Positions 9,905-21,430 of a stretch of DNA of 64,000 nt are shown here, in pieces. The notes under the pieces are model-generated. The model did not search any database. It saw only the letters and a list, made by a program, of their open reading frames with translations, and had not been told where the DNA came from. The DNA is taken from the NCBI RefSeq assembly GCF_905220565.1, contig NC_059398.1, positions 11,863,210 to 11,927,209 on the forward strand. The letters run 5' to 3'. Position numbers and translations under genes: made by a program. Each line of letters opens with the position of its first letter. Within the stretch, counting starts at the first letter, position 1. This DNA is from Melitaea cinxia (lineage: Eukaryota > Arthropoda > Insecta > Lepidoptera > Nymphalidae).

Positions 9905-10180
9905 AAACGTCCCACTGCTGGTCAAAGGCCTCTTTCTCTCTTTCTTAGCCATTTAGGAGAAGGGTTGGAGCTAAAACGATTGCTTAAGTTGGATAAAATT
10001 ATCTACCAACTGTAACGATTGTTGTTTGGTGTCTATGATAACAACAGGTCTCTACGGTGTTCCTGGTTTCTGAGGTTACGGTGCAGATGACGAGGCTATT
10101 CATCTACACCAGAAATAAATGATGATATAAAAACCAATATCTGCCTCGAAGGGAGTCGAACATGTTATCGCCAATATTAA
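9905..10180 (-). mobile_element. Degenerate SINE copy
   Basis: cgtcccactgctgg, aggcctctttc and aggagaaggg...ggagc match the 3' end of the tRNA-derived SINE in reverse, and gggagtcgaac near 10152 recalls a B box. Strongly diverged. Confidence 0.5.
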
Positions 10181-10235
10181 GGCTATACACACGACTACAC
10201 TAAAAATATGGTATGTATCAATATATTGTTGTATC

Positions 10236-10570
10236 ATCATTACAGCCTATACAGCCCACTGCTCGACATAGGCCTCCACAAGTTCGCGCCAAAAATAACG
10301 TGAACTCACGTGTTTTGCCTATAGTCACCACGCGAGGCAGGCGGGTTGGTGACCGCAGGGCTGGCTTTGTCGCACCGAAGACGCTGCTGCCCATCTTCGG
10401 CCTGTGTATTTCAAAGCCAGCAGTTGGATGGTTATCCCGCCACCGGTCGGCTTTTTAAGTTCCAAGGTGGTAGCGGAACTGTGTTATCCCTTAGTCGCCT
10501 CTTACGACACCCACGGGAAGAGAGGGGGTGGCTATATTCTTTAGTACCGTAGCCACACAGTACAGTACAG
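10236..10570 (-). mobile_element. Repeat family B, full copy
   Basis: About 335 bp flanked by a 12-bp duplication tattgttgtatc (10224-10235 and 10571-10582). One end carries an atcatc-type tail next to tacagcctatacagcc; the other ends gtagccacacagta. Other copies lie at 25107, 44498, 45563, 49177 and 50028. The 45563 copy shows the tail to be (GAT)n in the opposite orientation, so the element is read here on the minus strand. The 3'-tail layout suggests a SINE or a truncated LINE tail; the recurring ~80-codon open frames are not a recognised protein. Confidence 0.8.
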
Positions 10571-10799
10571 TATTGTTGTATCGATATGTCTTTATCAAAA
10601 GACTATAGGTAATAAATAAATAAATAAATAACACACTCTCAGTAGGATGTATCCTATCTTGTATTTTCACACAAGATTACGGCACCAAACAAAATAAACA
10701 CAAACTAAAAGTTATTTGCTGTGACGACTACTCCAACCTGTCAACATGAAAATTAAAAAAAAAAACATTAATTGTTGAACACCTACAAAAAAATTCAAA

Positions 10800-11050
10800 A
10801 GTCAGATCATCGGGTACGTAATTAAATAACATTTTTTTTTTTTTAAGTCAAACTTCTTTAAGCACGCTTGACTTGGGGGGTAAGCTGGTGAATGCGTGAC
10901 GAGAGCATTACGAAAAAGTGTGATCGCGCGAGGCGATCGGAAGTTGAGAGGGTGTCTTCCTCTCTATCTCATTTAAGTTACTGAAGATAGAAAGAGAGAG
11001 ACATTCGTTTACATTTCGTAAGTTTTACTTCAGGTGTGTGATCTAAAACA
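10800..11050. repeat. Repeat-like moderate-GC segment
   Basis: A T run followed by aagcacgcttgacttgggg and a small gatcgcgc...gcgatc palindrome look like a transposon end, but no second copy is present to define it. Confidence 0.3.
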
Positions 11051-12059
11051 CACTCGTTTTTTGTTTAATAAGTTTACACGATTAGAAATAAAAAATTAGT
11101 AGATAAAGAATGAAAATATTTTATGTTTTCAAAGTAAACACATGGAAACAACAAGTGGAAAGGTATATTTAATAGATAGTTTATGATACTATACCATAGA
11201 AGGTTGATAGTTATTTAAGTTAACTACATAGAAGTACCTAATAAAGTTGTATGTGGTCATCAAACAAAAACATTAATATTTCTAATCAACCCACATAGAT
11301 ATAGAAAATAGATATTGATGATCTAGTAGTCTTGTTGTGTTTTATTATTTTTATATGCTAATCATTCTTATCGTGGAGATAATTAAAAAGGTGGTTCCGT
11401 TTGTTTTATTTATTTTGCGTATTGTAGTACAAAAACTGTTTGTATGGGAAAAAATTTAATTAATGTTGACTATTAATAGTTACCATAATTGGTTGCCAAA
11501 AGACAAATTATGAGCTTTTAGAATGTACACAGGACAGCGTACATATTACATTTAGGAATATAACATATATAGAATTTACATAGATGTGTATCTTTATAGT
11601 TTGAGTATTATTTTAATTTATGTGTTGTTGAAGCTAAGAATGAGTGTTTTTATTTCTTAGTTTTTCTATTGGCATGATCTCTCCTTGATCTAAAGTTGAC
11701 CAACAAATGTAGGTAATCATTACATAGTATAAAAAAGTCACTTCACGCTGTCTGTATGCTTAGATCTTTAAAAATACGCAACGGATTTTGATGCGGTTTT
11801 TCTTAGTAAATAGAGTGATTCTAGAGAAAGTTTGATATGTATAATACATGCATAATATAGTAGAGGAACCCTGATAGTTTTTGCAACCATGGGAAGCCAT
11901 GGCAGGTCGCTAATTAAAGAGCTAAAAAGAGAGATAAAGCTCACTTTAAACTTAAGGTTTTTGGCTCTATGTAAATATATAGAGCCAAAAAACGTTATGT
12001 AGTTACATAGTTAGATAAATATGAAGTATATCAAGTACTGTTTTCAATTCTGAGTGTTT
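11051..12059. other. AT-rich non-coding stretch
   Basis: No gene. It includes a perfect hairpin at 11958-11991 (listed separately) and, near 11750-11900, sequence resembling a decayed interspersed repeat. Confidence 0.5.
11958..11991. other. Perfect 13-bp hairpin
   Basis: tttttggctctat (11958-11970), an 8-nt loop, and its exact reverse complement (11979-11991). Possibly a transposon remnant or the core of a small-RNA hairpin; too short for a typical animal miRNA precursor. Confidence 0.5.
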
Positions 12060-12190
12060 TCTAGGATTTGATAAAATCCAGCAGTTGTAAACCCGCGCAC
12101 ATTGCGGCGACAGCTGCGCCAATCACAATGTAATGGGCGTGGCACCGCGCCCCGGCCCGGCGACTCGTGATCCCCGGATTATATTATTGC
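12060..12190 (+). promoter_or_regulatory. GC-rich island upstream of the Sp exon
   Basis: Sharp GC rise in AT-rich intron/flank about 520 bp before the exon, with cgcgccccggcccggcg and gggcgtgg, the latter close to the GC/GT boxes bound by Sp/KLF factors. Candidate enhancer or alternative promoter; possible autoregulation is inference. Confidence 0.3.
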
Positions 12191-12690
12191 GTACAATGAA
12201 GCTTTTTTATTGAGCCTTTGTCTCATATTAGGGTGAAATATCCGGTCGGATGTTTCTTCTCCGTTCGTTTTATTGTAAGCGAAATGAATACCGATGAAAG
12301 GATGGTTCGTGATTTACGCATATATTTTTATCTTTATATTGGCGCCTTTGCATAGAACTGTATATAAATAATAACGCATTGTAATAATAACGGCGATACT
12401 GAGGTAGCACCGACCACCGCAGACAGCGTTTATTAATTACGACATCCCGCGGCGTCGAGCGGTAGCGGTCGGGAGCTGTCACCGCTCTGCCTAATTGTAA
12501 ATACGCTACCTATAAACTCCTTACAATTTATTTATATTGTTTTTAAGCGCCTTAGGCATGAACTGAATGCTCTGCATTAGTTCCCATACACATATATTAG
12601 AACATAAATCAGACCCAGACGATTCTCACGGTCCCAAAGTCGACGCTTAATTAAACCTCGATAAAGTGTTCATTCGAAGATATTAATTAT

Positions 12691-12709
12691 TTATTGTCTA
12701 TCTTTGCAG
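12691..12709 (+). other. Splice acceptor of the Sp exon
   Basis: A pyrimidine-rich tract (ttattgtctatctttgcag) ends in AG at 12708-12709. The reading frame into the conserved Sp N-terminus starts exactly after it in phase 0, so the coding exon begins at 12710 rather than at any upstream in-frame start. Confidence 0.75.
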
Positions 12710-13837
12710 GAACACCCGAGTCTACGCGGCACGCCTCTGGCGATGCTCGCAGCACAGTGTAACAAACTATCGAGTAAATCGCCACCCCCATTAGCTGATG
12801 CGGCAGTCGGCAAAGGATTTCATCCGTGGAAAAAGAGTCCCGGTACACATTCACCGCCTGGTGCTGGCGTTGCCCCACGCTCCCAGGCACAAGCTTGCGC
12901 GCCATATGCACGGGCCCCCACATCTTGTGCCGCAGCACCATCATATGGCAATGAACTTTACTTTCCATCATCGGGTGACCAGCTGCTTGGAAAAAGTGAA
13001 TCAAGTGCTAGTTTAGGGTCTATGTATTCGAGACATCCCTATGAATCGTGGCCGTTTAATGTTGGAAGTGGTGGCAGTAGTGGTGCACTTAAAGCAGCAG
13101 AAATGGGTGGCGTCAGTGCCGTGGGTAGTACCTGGTGGGACGTACACAGCGGTTGGCTAGATGTTGGAGGACAGATGGCAAATTACGCTGGACAAGATTA
13201 TTCCCAACTTACACATTCATTATCTGGTGGAGCACATTTATTGCCTCCTGCACCTCACCTCTTACAAGATGCTTACAAATCTGTACTGCCTACTCAAGGG
13301 TCTTTTGGTCTTCATGGTCCCGGTTCACCTGCGCCGCCAGCTCAAGCACCATCGCCTCGATCACAGAGGCGGTACGCCGGTCGAGCTACATGTGACTGTC
13401 CCAATTGTCAGGAAGCCGAACGATTGGGTCCCGCAGGAGCACATCTTCGTAAGAAAAACATACACAGTTGCCACATACCAGGATGTGGAAAAGTATACGG
13501 CAAAACATCACATTTAAAAGCACATTTACGCTGGCATACCGGTGAGAGACCGTTCGTTTGTAACTGGCTCTTCTGCGGTAAAAGATTTACACGCTCCGAC
13601 GAATTGCAACGGCACCTGAGAACACACACCGGTGAAAAGAGATTCGCATGCCCGGTATGCAACAAACGTTTTATGCGATCGGACCACCTTGCGAAACACG
13701 TGAAAACGCACAACGGTGGTAAGAAAGGAAGCTCAGAATCATGTTCAGATTCAGAAGAAAACAGTCAGGGCGAGACCGGCGGTGGAGGCCGGTCTCCTGA
13801 GCACCCCCTAGACGTGAAGCCGGGGGCGCTGGTGTGA
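12710..13837 (+). CDS. Sp1: Sp-family zinc-finger transcription factor, 3' coding exon (Sp8/Sp9-like)
   Basis: This exon supplies 375 residues and the stop; the initiator lies in an unseen upstream exon. In order (exon numbering): Sp box TPLAMLAAQC (8-17), the KGFHPWKK block (35-42), a Ser/Gly/Pro/Ala-rich activation-type region, a WWDVHSGWL block (142-150) like that of vertebrate Sp8/Sp9, the buttonhead box CDCPNC (228-233), then three C2H2 fingers: C254/C259/H272/H276, C284/C289/H302/H306, C314/C317/H330/H334. Recognition helices KTSHLKA, RSDELQR and RSDHLAK are the Sp/KLF set that reads GC/GT boxes. The tail is acidic-serine-rich. By family this is a nuclear activator; in arthropods the Sp6-9 orthologue patterns appendages. 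The Sp8/9-type N-terminus and WWDVHS block favour Sp1 over its paralogue buttonhead. The exon has markedly higher GC and codon-like composition than its flanks. Confidence 0.9.
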   Translation, partial: EHPSLRGTPLAMLAAQCNKLSSKSPPPLADAAVGKGFHPWKKSPGTHSPPGAGVAPRSQAQACAPYARAPTSCAAAPSYGNELYFPSSGDQLLGKSESSASLGSMYSRHPYESWPFNVGSGGSSGALKAAEMGGVSAVGSTWWDVHSGWLDVGGQMANYAGQDYSQLTHSLSGGAHLLPPAPHLLQDAYKSVLPTQGSFGLHGPGSPAPPAQAPSPRSQRRYAGRATCDCPNCQEAERLGPAGAHLRKKNIHSCHIPGCGKVYGKTSHLKAHLRWHTGERPFVCNWLFCGKRFTRSDELQRHLRTHTGEKRFACPVCNKRFMRSDHLAKHVKTHNGGKKGSSESCSDSEENSQGETGGGGRSPEHPLDVKPGALV

Positions 13838-13987
13838 CGGGGGAGCGCGGCGCTCGCAGTGCCGCACCATACCTCAACGCTCCTGTGATAACGCCGCCGC
13901 GAGACTATGACGCTGCCGAGTGCCGCCGCCCTCGTCTGTACATAGCACATATCAAGCACTGTATATTGAAGTGAATTTGTAATTAAA

Positions 13988-13993
13988 AATAAA
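13988..13993 (+). terminator. Candidate polyadenylation signal of the Sp gene
   Basis: AATAAA 151 bp after the stop codon, within a GC-to-AT transition. Further AATAAA hexamers (e.g. near 14655) could give a longer 3' UTR. Confidence 0.5.
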
Positions 13994-14972
13994 GACTCGG
14001 CAGTGTGTCACTGCCTCGACAAAGTGTATCTGTGGTGAGACTTGAAAGTGTACAGTATAGATATTATTAAATATTATCTATTACATATTTGCTTAATATT
14101 ATATCGTAAAATAGAGTAAGTAGAAACGCACTCTTAGTCCAAAATGACAGTTGTAATTTATTTCATTAATTGTTTTTATTGTAAAGATATATCTATAATA
14201 ATTACCTCAACAAATCACATTAAAGGAAATACATGTATTTATTATTATATTCCTTATTTTAAATAACGTATTTTTTATTTATTTTATAATTTCAATATTA
14301 CAATCAGATATTTATGAAGGACAAATGGAATGCGTAAAAATATGCAAACTAAAATAATGTTAGTCCGTATTTGTCAATAATTGTATGTCTAATAGTAGAA
14401 AACTTTTAAATGTTGACTATGTTTTTCTATACACAAAAGTAAACAAGAATTTTACTGAGCATCTGTACTTATTGTGTAATTTTAATTCAGTAAAATATTA
14501 TCTATATTAACGTCCATCGACAAGTAACAATGAAACTGGTTTGTGAATGTAGAAATCATACAAAACTTCGGTCGGTAATAAAAAGTGCTATTCTAATAGC
14601 TTAATAATTGTATGTGTAAATTAATATTTGTTATATTATGTACAAAATTGTGCGAATAAAATTGCCTGATATGATTTTATAAAAATTGAATATATTTTCC
14701 GAGTGGATATTTGTATTTTCATTTCACACTAACCTTTTTGATTTAAAAAAGGAAAAATAATATAATGCCTATATTGATCATTAAACTTATCTCAGTGCTC
14801 GTCTCTATATGTGTGCGTGTAGTTGACATTATGTAATTATGATCCGAAGTGTCAGCCATCATCCAAGCGACACGTAGTCTTTGTTTTCGTCGAAATATAA
14901 ATAATCAATAAAATTTTGATAAATATTCAATTTCGCAAAATAAGTAATTAATATTATTAATATGCATTTTTA
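13994..14972. other. Possible extended 3' UTR / intergenic DNA
   Basis: AT-rich, no repeat or gene recognised. Confidence 0.45.
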
Positions 14973-15200
14973 ACCGACTTCAAAAAAATGAGGAGGTTAC
15001 TCAATTCGACCATATATATATAGATCTCGATTTTAATGATTTTTAATTTAATCGATCAATGTTTATCATGTGGTCACATTTAAATTTCATCGAGATCTGA
15101 TTACAACTTATGGAGTAATCTTTGATAATGCGTATTTACTTGACTATTTTTTCGTCTACCTACGTTGTATTACTTGTCTATATAATTGAAGTCGGTTTTT
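14973..15200 (+). mobile_element. Repeat family E copy
   Basis: Starts accgacttcaaaaa and ends ttgaagtcggttttt, so it is bounded by ~11-bp inverted termini. The interior (gaggttactcaattcgac, gtatttacttgac) recurs at 16486, 21431, 33749, 56055 and 62630. A short non-autonomous element, perhaps MITE-like. Confidence 0.65.
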
Positions 15201-15604
15201 CTTCATTTGCCTGCAAACAATTATACTGTATTCAAGTGTAAAGGACTATGTTGTGACACGCACATGTATTTTTAATGTATGAATTAGGTCCATAAATATT
15301 AGAACTTACGACACTGACTTGAATTTTTTTAATGGAGTAAACAACATATATAAAAATGAAGTCAGATATAAAGAAAAAGATTCATTAATTATTAACAGTT
15401 TTTGTTCCCTTTAGATAAATCAAATAATCAGATTTCTATTTCGTAATACTTTTGATAGTAGTTAGGTACCTAACTGTATTGAATAATTAATTACTTAGGT
15501 ACGCCACCTAAGTGTAGGCTAAGCGTCCATTTGTACGCGATATTACTCCCAAGTGGCCTCACAGAGGACTCTATCACATGCTGAGTTGTCATATCCAATA
15601 CAAG

Positions 15605-15765
15605 TTTTTTTATACAACCTGACAAACAAGCGTACGGCTCACCTGATGGTAAGCTATTACCGTAGCTTATAGACGCCTGCAACACCAGAAGAGTCACAAG
15701 GGCGTGGCCGATCCTACTCCCAATCCTCCTCAGGAGCTCCAGTCACCTAACTCGCCGTAGCAACA
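15605..15765 (+). repeat. Repeat family D, well-preserved copy
   Basis: aacaagcgtacggctcacc, then accgtagcttatagacgcc and caacaccagaag; the same core is seen diverged at 5131 and reversed at 19280 and 43050. Confidence 0.7.
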
Positions 15766-16485
15766 CAGCGCTGCTAAGTAAGTAAACTAATAATACCTAA
15801 CTGTGGCGAAAGAAGTAACAAAGGCATCTAAAATTCTTATCACAGTTGAGTATAGAAACATTAGTGTAGGTAAAGCATCTTGGTGGTTAGTCATTAATAA
15901 AAATGAGTGCTATAATTAGAGCATAGTAACTAAAATGTTGTCTCTTTTAGTTTGATAGTCTTAGATTAAAATTTTAATTGATGAATTTCATAAATATTAG
16001 TGAAGTAGATATAATAGGAAGTGAAAGGTCAAATAAAATTTTGCCAGTACTATATTTATTCAATAAAATTTTGCCAGTACTATATTTATTCAAGTAATAC
16101 CAATATTATGCAATGAGATAACATTGATTTCGAAGATACCAGTTATAATACACAGTTACGCACGTCTTTTCTTAAGATAAGCAAAATTAATGCTTGTGTA
16201 GCCGACTGATGTAGCTAAATATTTTTTTTTTAGATTTAGTAAAATAGATTTAAAAATTAGTGCTGATTGTAGAATAAAGTACTTACACATTCAAAACTGT
16301 TGGTAATATATCAGTTTGGTTTTGTAAAATATTTGATATACCTAACTTTGAAACGATACGCTTAATTAAAATTAAATAACTTGAAAGTAGTGTATTACAC
16401 ATAAAATAATTACAAAACTGCTTAGTAATTGAAAAAGAATAACATCAAAAATTAAATCAGTTATAGGAACTTTAGTTATATTTGT
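15766..16485. other. AT-rich non-coding stretch
   Basis: Contains only a short tandem duplication (listed separately). Confidence 0.5.
16030..16092. repeat. Two-copy tandem duplication, about 30 bp unit
   Basis: caataaaattttgccagtac...atttatt occurs twice head to tail with almost no difference, so the duplication is recent. Confidence 0.8.
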
Positions 16486-16738
16486 AACTGACTCCAAATA
16501 AAAGATTTTTCAATTCGACTGTACCTATATGTTTTTATGTGTTACCTCATAACTTTTCACTGGATGGACTGATTTTAATCATTCTTATTTTAATTGAAAG
16601 GCGGTGCTTGTGCTTATGGTTCTGCTGTTTTGATCGAGATTTGTACTTTTTGACTAATCTCTAATAAAGCGTATTTACTTGACAATTGTTTTGTCTTCCT
16701 ACGTTGTTTTATTTGTCGATGTAATTGAAGTTGTTTTT
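16486..16738 (+). mobile_element. Repeat family E copy (diverged)
   Basis: actgactccaaataaaag at the left, gtaattgaagttgttttt at the right, and the shared ttcaattcgac, actggatggactgatttt and gtatttacttgaca internal blocks. Confidence 0.6.
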
Positions 16739-16772
16739 ATGTCGTTTGTGAGAAAACACAATTATGTTAAAA

Positions 16773-16850
16773 CTAGCTGTCCCCGCGACTGCGTCCGCGG
16801 GGACAGCTAAAATAAAAGTAGCTTAATAAGTTTAGCCTTAGTAGTTAGCA
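16773..16850 (-). mobile_element. Helitron-like 3' end with a perfect terminal hairpin
   Basis: CTAG preceded by A at 16772-16776 is followed by agctgtccccgcg (16775-16787), an 8-nt loop and its exact reverse complement (16796-16808), then taaaataaaagtagc shared with the copies at 27950 and 60779. On the minus strand this is the hairpin plus CTAG|T end of a Helitron. The rest of the element is lost. Confidence 0.55.
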
Positions 16851-17779
16851 AAACGGTAAAAATCTTTGATAAACTACAAGACTACTTACTATAAGCGATA
16901 AACCAGCGTTTTGCCGTCGGCTAGCGACGGCAGGTTACGTCAATGTCGAGGTAGCTTTTATTATAGAATATATACCTAGGTTTTTCCAAAAATTAAATTG
17001 AAAAGATAAACGTTACGATACAATATAGTATACTTTTAAGAATACCAACACTACCAATACTTTTTAAGACATTCAACCCTATATTGCAACATTTTCTTTG
17101 AAATGTTAAAATGTTAATAAATAATGTTAATAAATAGTAAACTTTTTTTATACATTTTCCTAAGTCTAATAACCGGAAAAATTTAAGGATGACATAACTT
17201 TTATACAAACTTCCTAAGAGCAAATTTGTGTAGCTTTTTTTAAATGTATTAAGATTTTAAAAATTATAACGAAGCCGCATCAATACAATTCTTTTTTGTA
17301 TAAAAAATTGGTTTGCGGTAAGTGCCTCTTTGTTACACAGATAAATTTGTAAAATTATTTGATTTTTGTAGAAGCATAAAATATTGAAATAATAAGAGAC
17401 ATGATATTCAAATTATTAATTTAATAATAAAATTTCATAAAGCTATCCTATATATGTACTTATTACCATACAAAGTAGTAAATAGGTGTAATATTCATTT
17501 GTCAAAGCTATTGCATGCTTTTGTGAAATTTTCAAAGAAATAAAATTGAAAAGTTAATCTTATTAAAATTTACCAAGTAAAGTACTTAAAAAAAAAACTT
17601 TAAACACAATAAAGTTTCTGATGCGTTTTCGTGTGTTCGACCTTACAGTTTTTAATCCGAAAATTCGGTGCACTCTCACCAAAAAAACAAATTTGCAAGT
17701 CGCAAAAGACTTTTATTTAAATTTGAGTCTTACAGTTTTCTAAAAAATGTTGTTTTTCATTAACACCAAAACACGATTA
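16851..17779. other. AT-rich non-coding stretch
   Basis: No supported feature; a small gtcggctagcgacgg palindrome near 16915-16932. Confidence 0.5.
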
Positions 17780-18060
17780 TGTCGTTTATATTTAATTTAT
17801 CGAACGCCGCGAAGAGGGCGACGTTCGACGTAAAAAGCGAATTGAAACCACAAATAATGAGGAGAGGGGAAGTGTCGCCTCCGCGGGTGGGCATCACCTC
17901 GTGCTTGAAAAACTGAGTAAAACGGAACTCATCTGCAAACCGCAGACTCCATTACGATCCTCGTGTCGCGGCCTAGCTTAATCTTGCTTTATTAATGACG
18001 CGCGCGACGGTGGTCTGACGGTCGACCGCCATTGATATCTCTATTCGCTTGGATGGTAAT
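17780..18060. promoter_or_regulatory. Unique higher-GC island, candidate enhancer
   Basis: Non-repetitive, compositionally distinct block with an AT-core homeodomain-type run tttattaatgacg near 17987-18000 and several CG-rich segments. It carries no open frame of interest. Confidence 0.25.
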
Positions 18061-19279
18061 TTTTTGCTCGGTGCTGAATCTAATGTTTGTTTAGCTTTAA
18101 AATAAAATAAATGTCGTCGAAGACGTCCTTTTACGACGAAAAGAAATCTTTATTATGAGCCATCAACTTTAATTTACTTCTAATTCATTGTAGACCAGTG
18201 CTTTTAGCCTTTGTAAATAGTAAAAAGCGAAAAAAATTATAGTCTGAAAATATTTACCATAATAATTTATATTTATTTTACACCATTAGAAAGTAGAGAT
18301 TTCATCAAACAAAAAACCTACAGACTTTTTAAATAAAGATGATATTTTGACATCAGAATTTTCGAATGAAAATTAGGGTCATTTATCGGCACTGGTCTAT
18401 TGCAAACTATTACAACTAAACCAGAGCGAGTTAATAAAACTATACAGCGGTTATATTATTACATATAAACATAACCCTAAAAAGTAATAATAAATTTATA
18501 TTAAATATTTCGATAAATTACAGTCTTTGAAAATCTATTAACTTTCGTGAAATAATAATTTTGAATTTGATCTACTGAAGTAGATAACTCAGAAACTGTT
18601 TAACAAAGACATAATACGTGTAATTAAATAAGTATTTAATTATAATGCTATCCGTTATAATGAATATCACTCACACACGCATCGGTGAAAATCGAAGGAA
18701 TAATTAATTTAGTGACCTTTATAATCAAATGAAGTAGAACGATATTACGTCGTTTGGTTATAAAATTAAACCCCATTCCCCACGACTAAACACAGATTTA
18801 TCACCCCTAACTGAATTACTCGTAAACTGATTGAGCATGAGGGTGTCTTTAGCTCCACATCAGCTCTTTCGTATTCCAGTCATGACGTCTCTCCCACATT
18901 TGGCGAGCGAACAGACAGAACTGTAACGTGATGTTTAGACTAAATAACGACAATTTCTGTAAGTTGATTTACATGAACTGAATTATGTTTATAATATAGG
19001 TACAATAATTAAAATATTTTTTTGTTGCTTCTACTGTCTATTATGAAATGTTTTTCTTTAGTTTAAAATACGGACTATAGAAAAGATGGTAAGGAAAGAC
19101 AAGCAATTAACAATCTAGAATTCTATAAAGTGCACTTTTCTTATAACTTTAACAAGTCTCATAAAGAGAGATGCTATGCTAATAAAGAAAATAAATGAAC
19201 TACATTATTTTTTCATTAAAGATAGTTTCTCGTATCAGAGTAAATGTCTCTTTTAAAGAAATAAATAAATGATGCAATT
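18061..19279. other. Non-coding stretch
   Basis: Mostly AT-rich. About 18765-18930 is less AT-biased and unique and could be regulatory, without recognisable motifs. Confidence 0.45.
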
Positions 19280-19350
19280 TCTTATACAATGACTATAGGC
19301 TACGGTAACAACGTACTATTATGTGGGCCGTACGCTTGTCTGCTAGACTG
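19280..19350 (-). repeat. Repeat family D fragment (reverse)
   Basis: gactataggctacggtaaca and gtgggccgtacgcttgtctg match the reverse complement of the 15605 copy. Confidence 0.6.
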
Positions 19351-19638
19351 GTCGATTTAAATTTTTTTTTCAATAAAGTCTATTACAGCGCTACTTGAAA
19401 AGTTACATTAATAATTCATAAAAAACAAATGCAATTTATATTGAGATTTCGCATTTAAAAATAAATAAACAAAACGATTAGAAATACATTGAATTGTTTG
19501 AATGTATTTAAGTTATAAGTTTTATTGTATGTAATTTTTAATGTCTAATGTAATATATAAGAGAATAATTGAATAAAAAGCAACTGCACTTTCTTTTATT
19601 TTGATAACAATAAAAATATATTCACATACACACACACA

Positions 19639-20800
19639 TCTATAATATATATAAAAGCGAAAGGTCACTCACTCATCACGAAATCTCCGAAACTATAACA
19701 CCTACAAACTTGAAATTTGGCAGGTAGGGTCTTTATAGGACGTAGACATCCGCTAAGAACGGATTTTACGAAACTCGACCCCTAAGGGGGTAAAACGGGG
19801 GGTGCAAGTTTGTATGAAAGTCCTATGTTTTTGAAGTAAGAGACTTGAAATTTAAAATGTATGCTCTATAGATAATGAAAATGTGTCCAAATAATGTATC
19901 TTTAGAAATAAACTCCCTTTTGGGGTTAAAACGGGGGATGGTAGGTTGACTCACTCATCACAAAATCTCCAAAACTATAACACCTACAAACTTGAAATTT
20001 GACAGGAAGGCTCCTTATAGGATTTAAATATCCGCTAAGAACGGATTTTACGAAATTCGACCCTTAAGGGGGTAAAACGGGGGTTGGAAGTTTGTGTGAA
20101 AGTCCCATGTTTTTGAAGTAAGAGACTTGAAATTTAAAATGTATGTTTATAGATGGTGCGAAGGTGTCCCAAAAAATGTATCTTTAGAAATCAACTCCCT
20201 TTTGGGGTTAAAACGGGGGATGGTAGGTTGACTCACTCATCACGAAAGCTCCGAAACTATAACAGCTTTAAACTTGAAATTTGGCAAGTACGTTCTTTAA
20301 AGGGCTTAAACATTTGCTAAGAACGGATTTTATGAAACTCGACCCCTATAGGGATAAAACGGGGGTTGAAAGTTTGTATGAAAGTCCTATGTTTTTGAAG
20401 TAAGAGACTTGAAATTTAAAATGTATGCTTTATAGATGGTGCGAAGAAATCCAAGTAATGTATCTTTAGAAATCAACTTCCTTTTGGGGTTAAAACGGGG
20501 GATGGTAGGTTGACTCACTCATCACAAAATCTCCGAAACAATAACGGCTACAAACTTGAAATTTAGCAGATAGGTTCCTTATAGGGCGTAGACATTCGCT
20601 AAGAACTGATTTTACGAAAATCGACCCCTAAGGGGATAAAACGGGGATCGGAAGTTTGTATGAAAGTCCTAGGTTTTGGAAGTAAGGGGCTTGGAATTTA
20701 AAATATATGCTCTATAGATGTTGAGGAGGTGTCCAAATAATGCATCGTAATCTATATATATATATAAAAGAGAAAGGACACTAACTCACTCATCACGAGA
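19639..20800 (+). repeat. Tandem array of four ~282-bp units
   Basis: The start block ctcactcatcac occurs at 19668, 19950, 20232 and 20514, giving periods of exactly 282 bp each time. Every unit carries aacttgaaatttggca-, ctaagaacggattttacga-, gggtaaaacggggg- and aagtttgtatgaaagtcc-type blocks. The array is preceded by tctataatatatataaaag and a new start-like block follows at about 20750, both resembling the 5' TC end of Helitron-like elements, so it may be an internally amplified transposon. Confidence 0.85.
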
Positions 20801-21430
20801 ACTCAAAAACCGCTGGAGACTTTAACATTAACATCTGCAGATCTGCATAAATGTTATCTTAGTATCTCTCCTCAGGGTTGATAGAAAAATCCAAAAATAT
20901 GAAATCATGGATAGAGGTAAGTATAATTACAAACTTTAAAAACTTATTAACAAGGTAAACGATTTCATGAATAAAACCAAACGAAACTATTAATCTTGAA
21001 ATTAGGTAGCAACATTCTATACAGATGAGAAAATGTGTCAAGCTAAAACAACAAAACTTTATGTTTCCTTCAACGGGTGTTCAGTTAACTGGCAATTGCT
21101 AAGCGTAGTAATGTTTCATGCACTTACCTTAAACATCATCCGTCAGCCTTTGAGGTTTGTATTAGACGTGGAAGTCAATATTTCAAATCTTATTACTCAT
21201 GCACCTTAACTCAATGGAACAGAACATCAAAAGGAACGAACACCAAAGAAGATTCTAACGACAGGTGGGTATTACTCAGGAAAATTTATTGGTGTAATAG
21301 ATACCTACGTCGTATTTGTGTTATAACTTACATCTAATAGGGTTATGTGTGAATTTTTTTTAATGTATCTAGGCCAAAGAAGACTTTAAGAAGAAAATTT
21401 TCGAATTGTTGTAGACCATGATTTTATTTG
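20801..21430. other. Non-coding stretch
   Basis: Nothing recognised. Confidence 0.5.

Noticed and set aside
10213..10458. Conserved ~80-aa protein in family B repeats
   Set aside because: The frame recurs with the repeat, is disrupted in other copies and overlaps another open frame; it matches no known protein.
12704..12709. In-frame TTG as the Sp protein start
   Set aside because: It lies within the pyrimidine tract/AG of a splice acceptor. The conserved N-terminus begins right after the AG.
12710..13837. Assignment as buttonhead
   Set aside because: The WWDVHS block and the Sp8/9-like TPLAMLA and KGFHPWKK N-terminus fit Sp1 (Sp6-9 group) better, though a full tree was not run.
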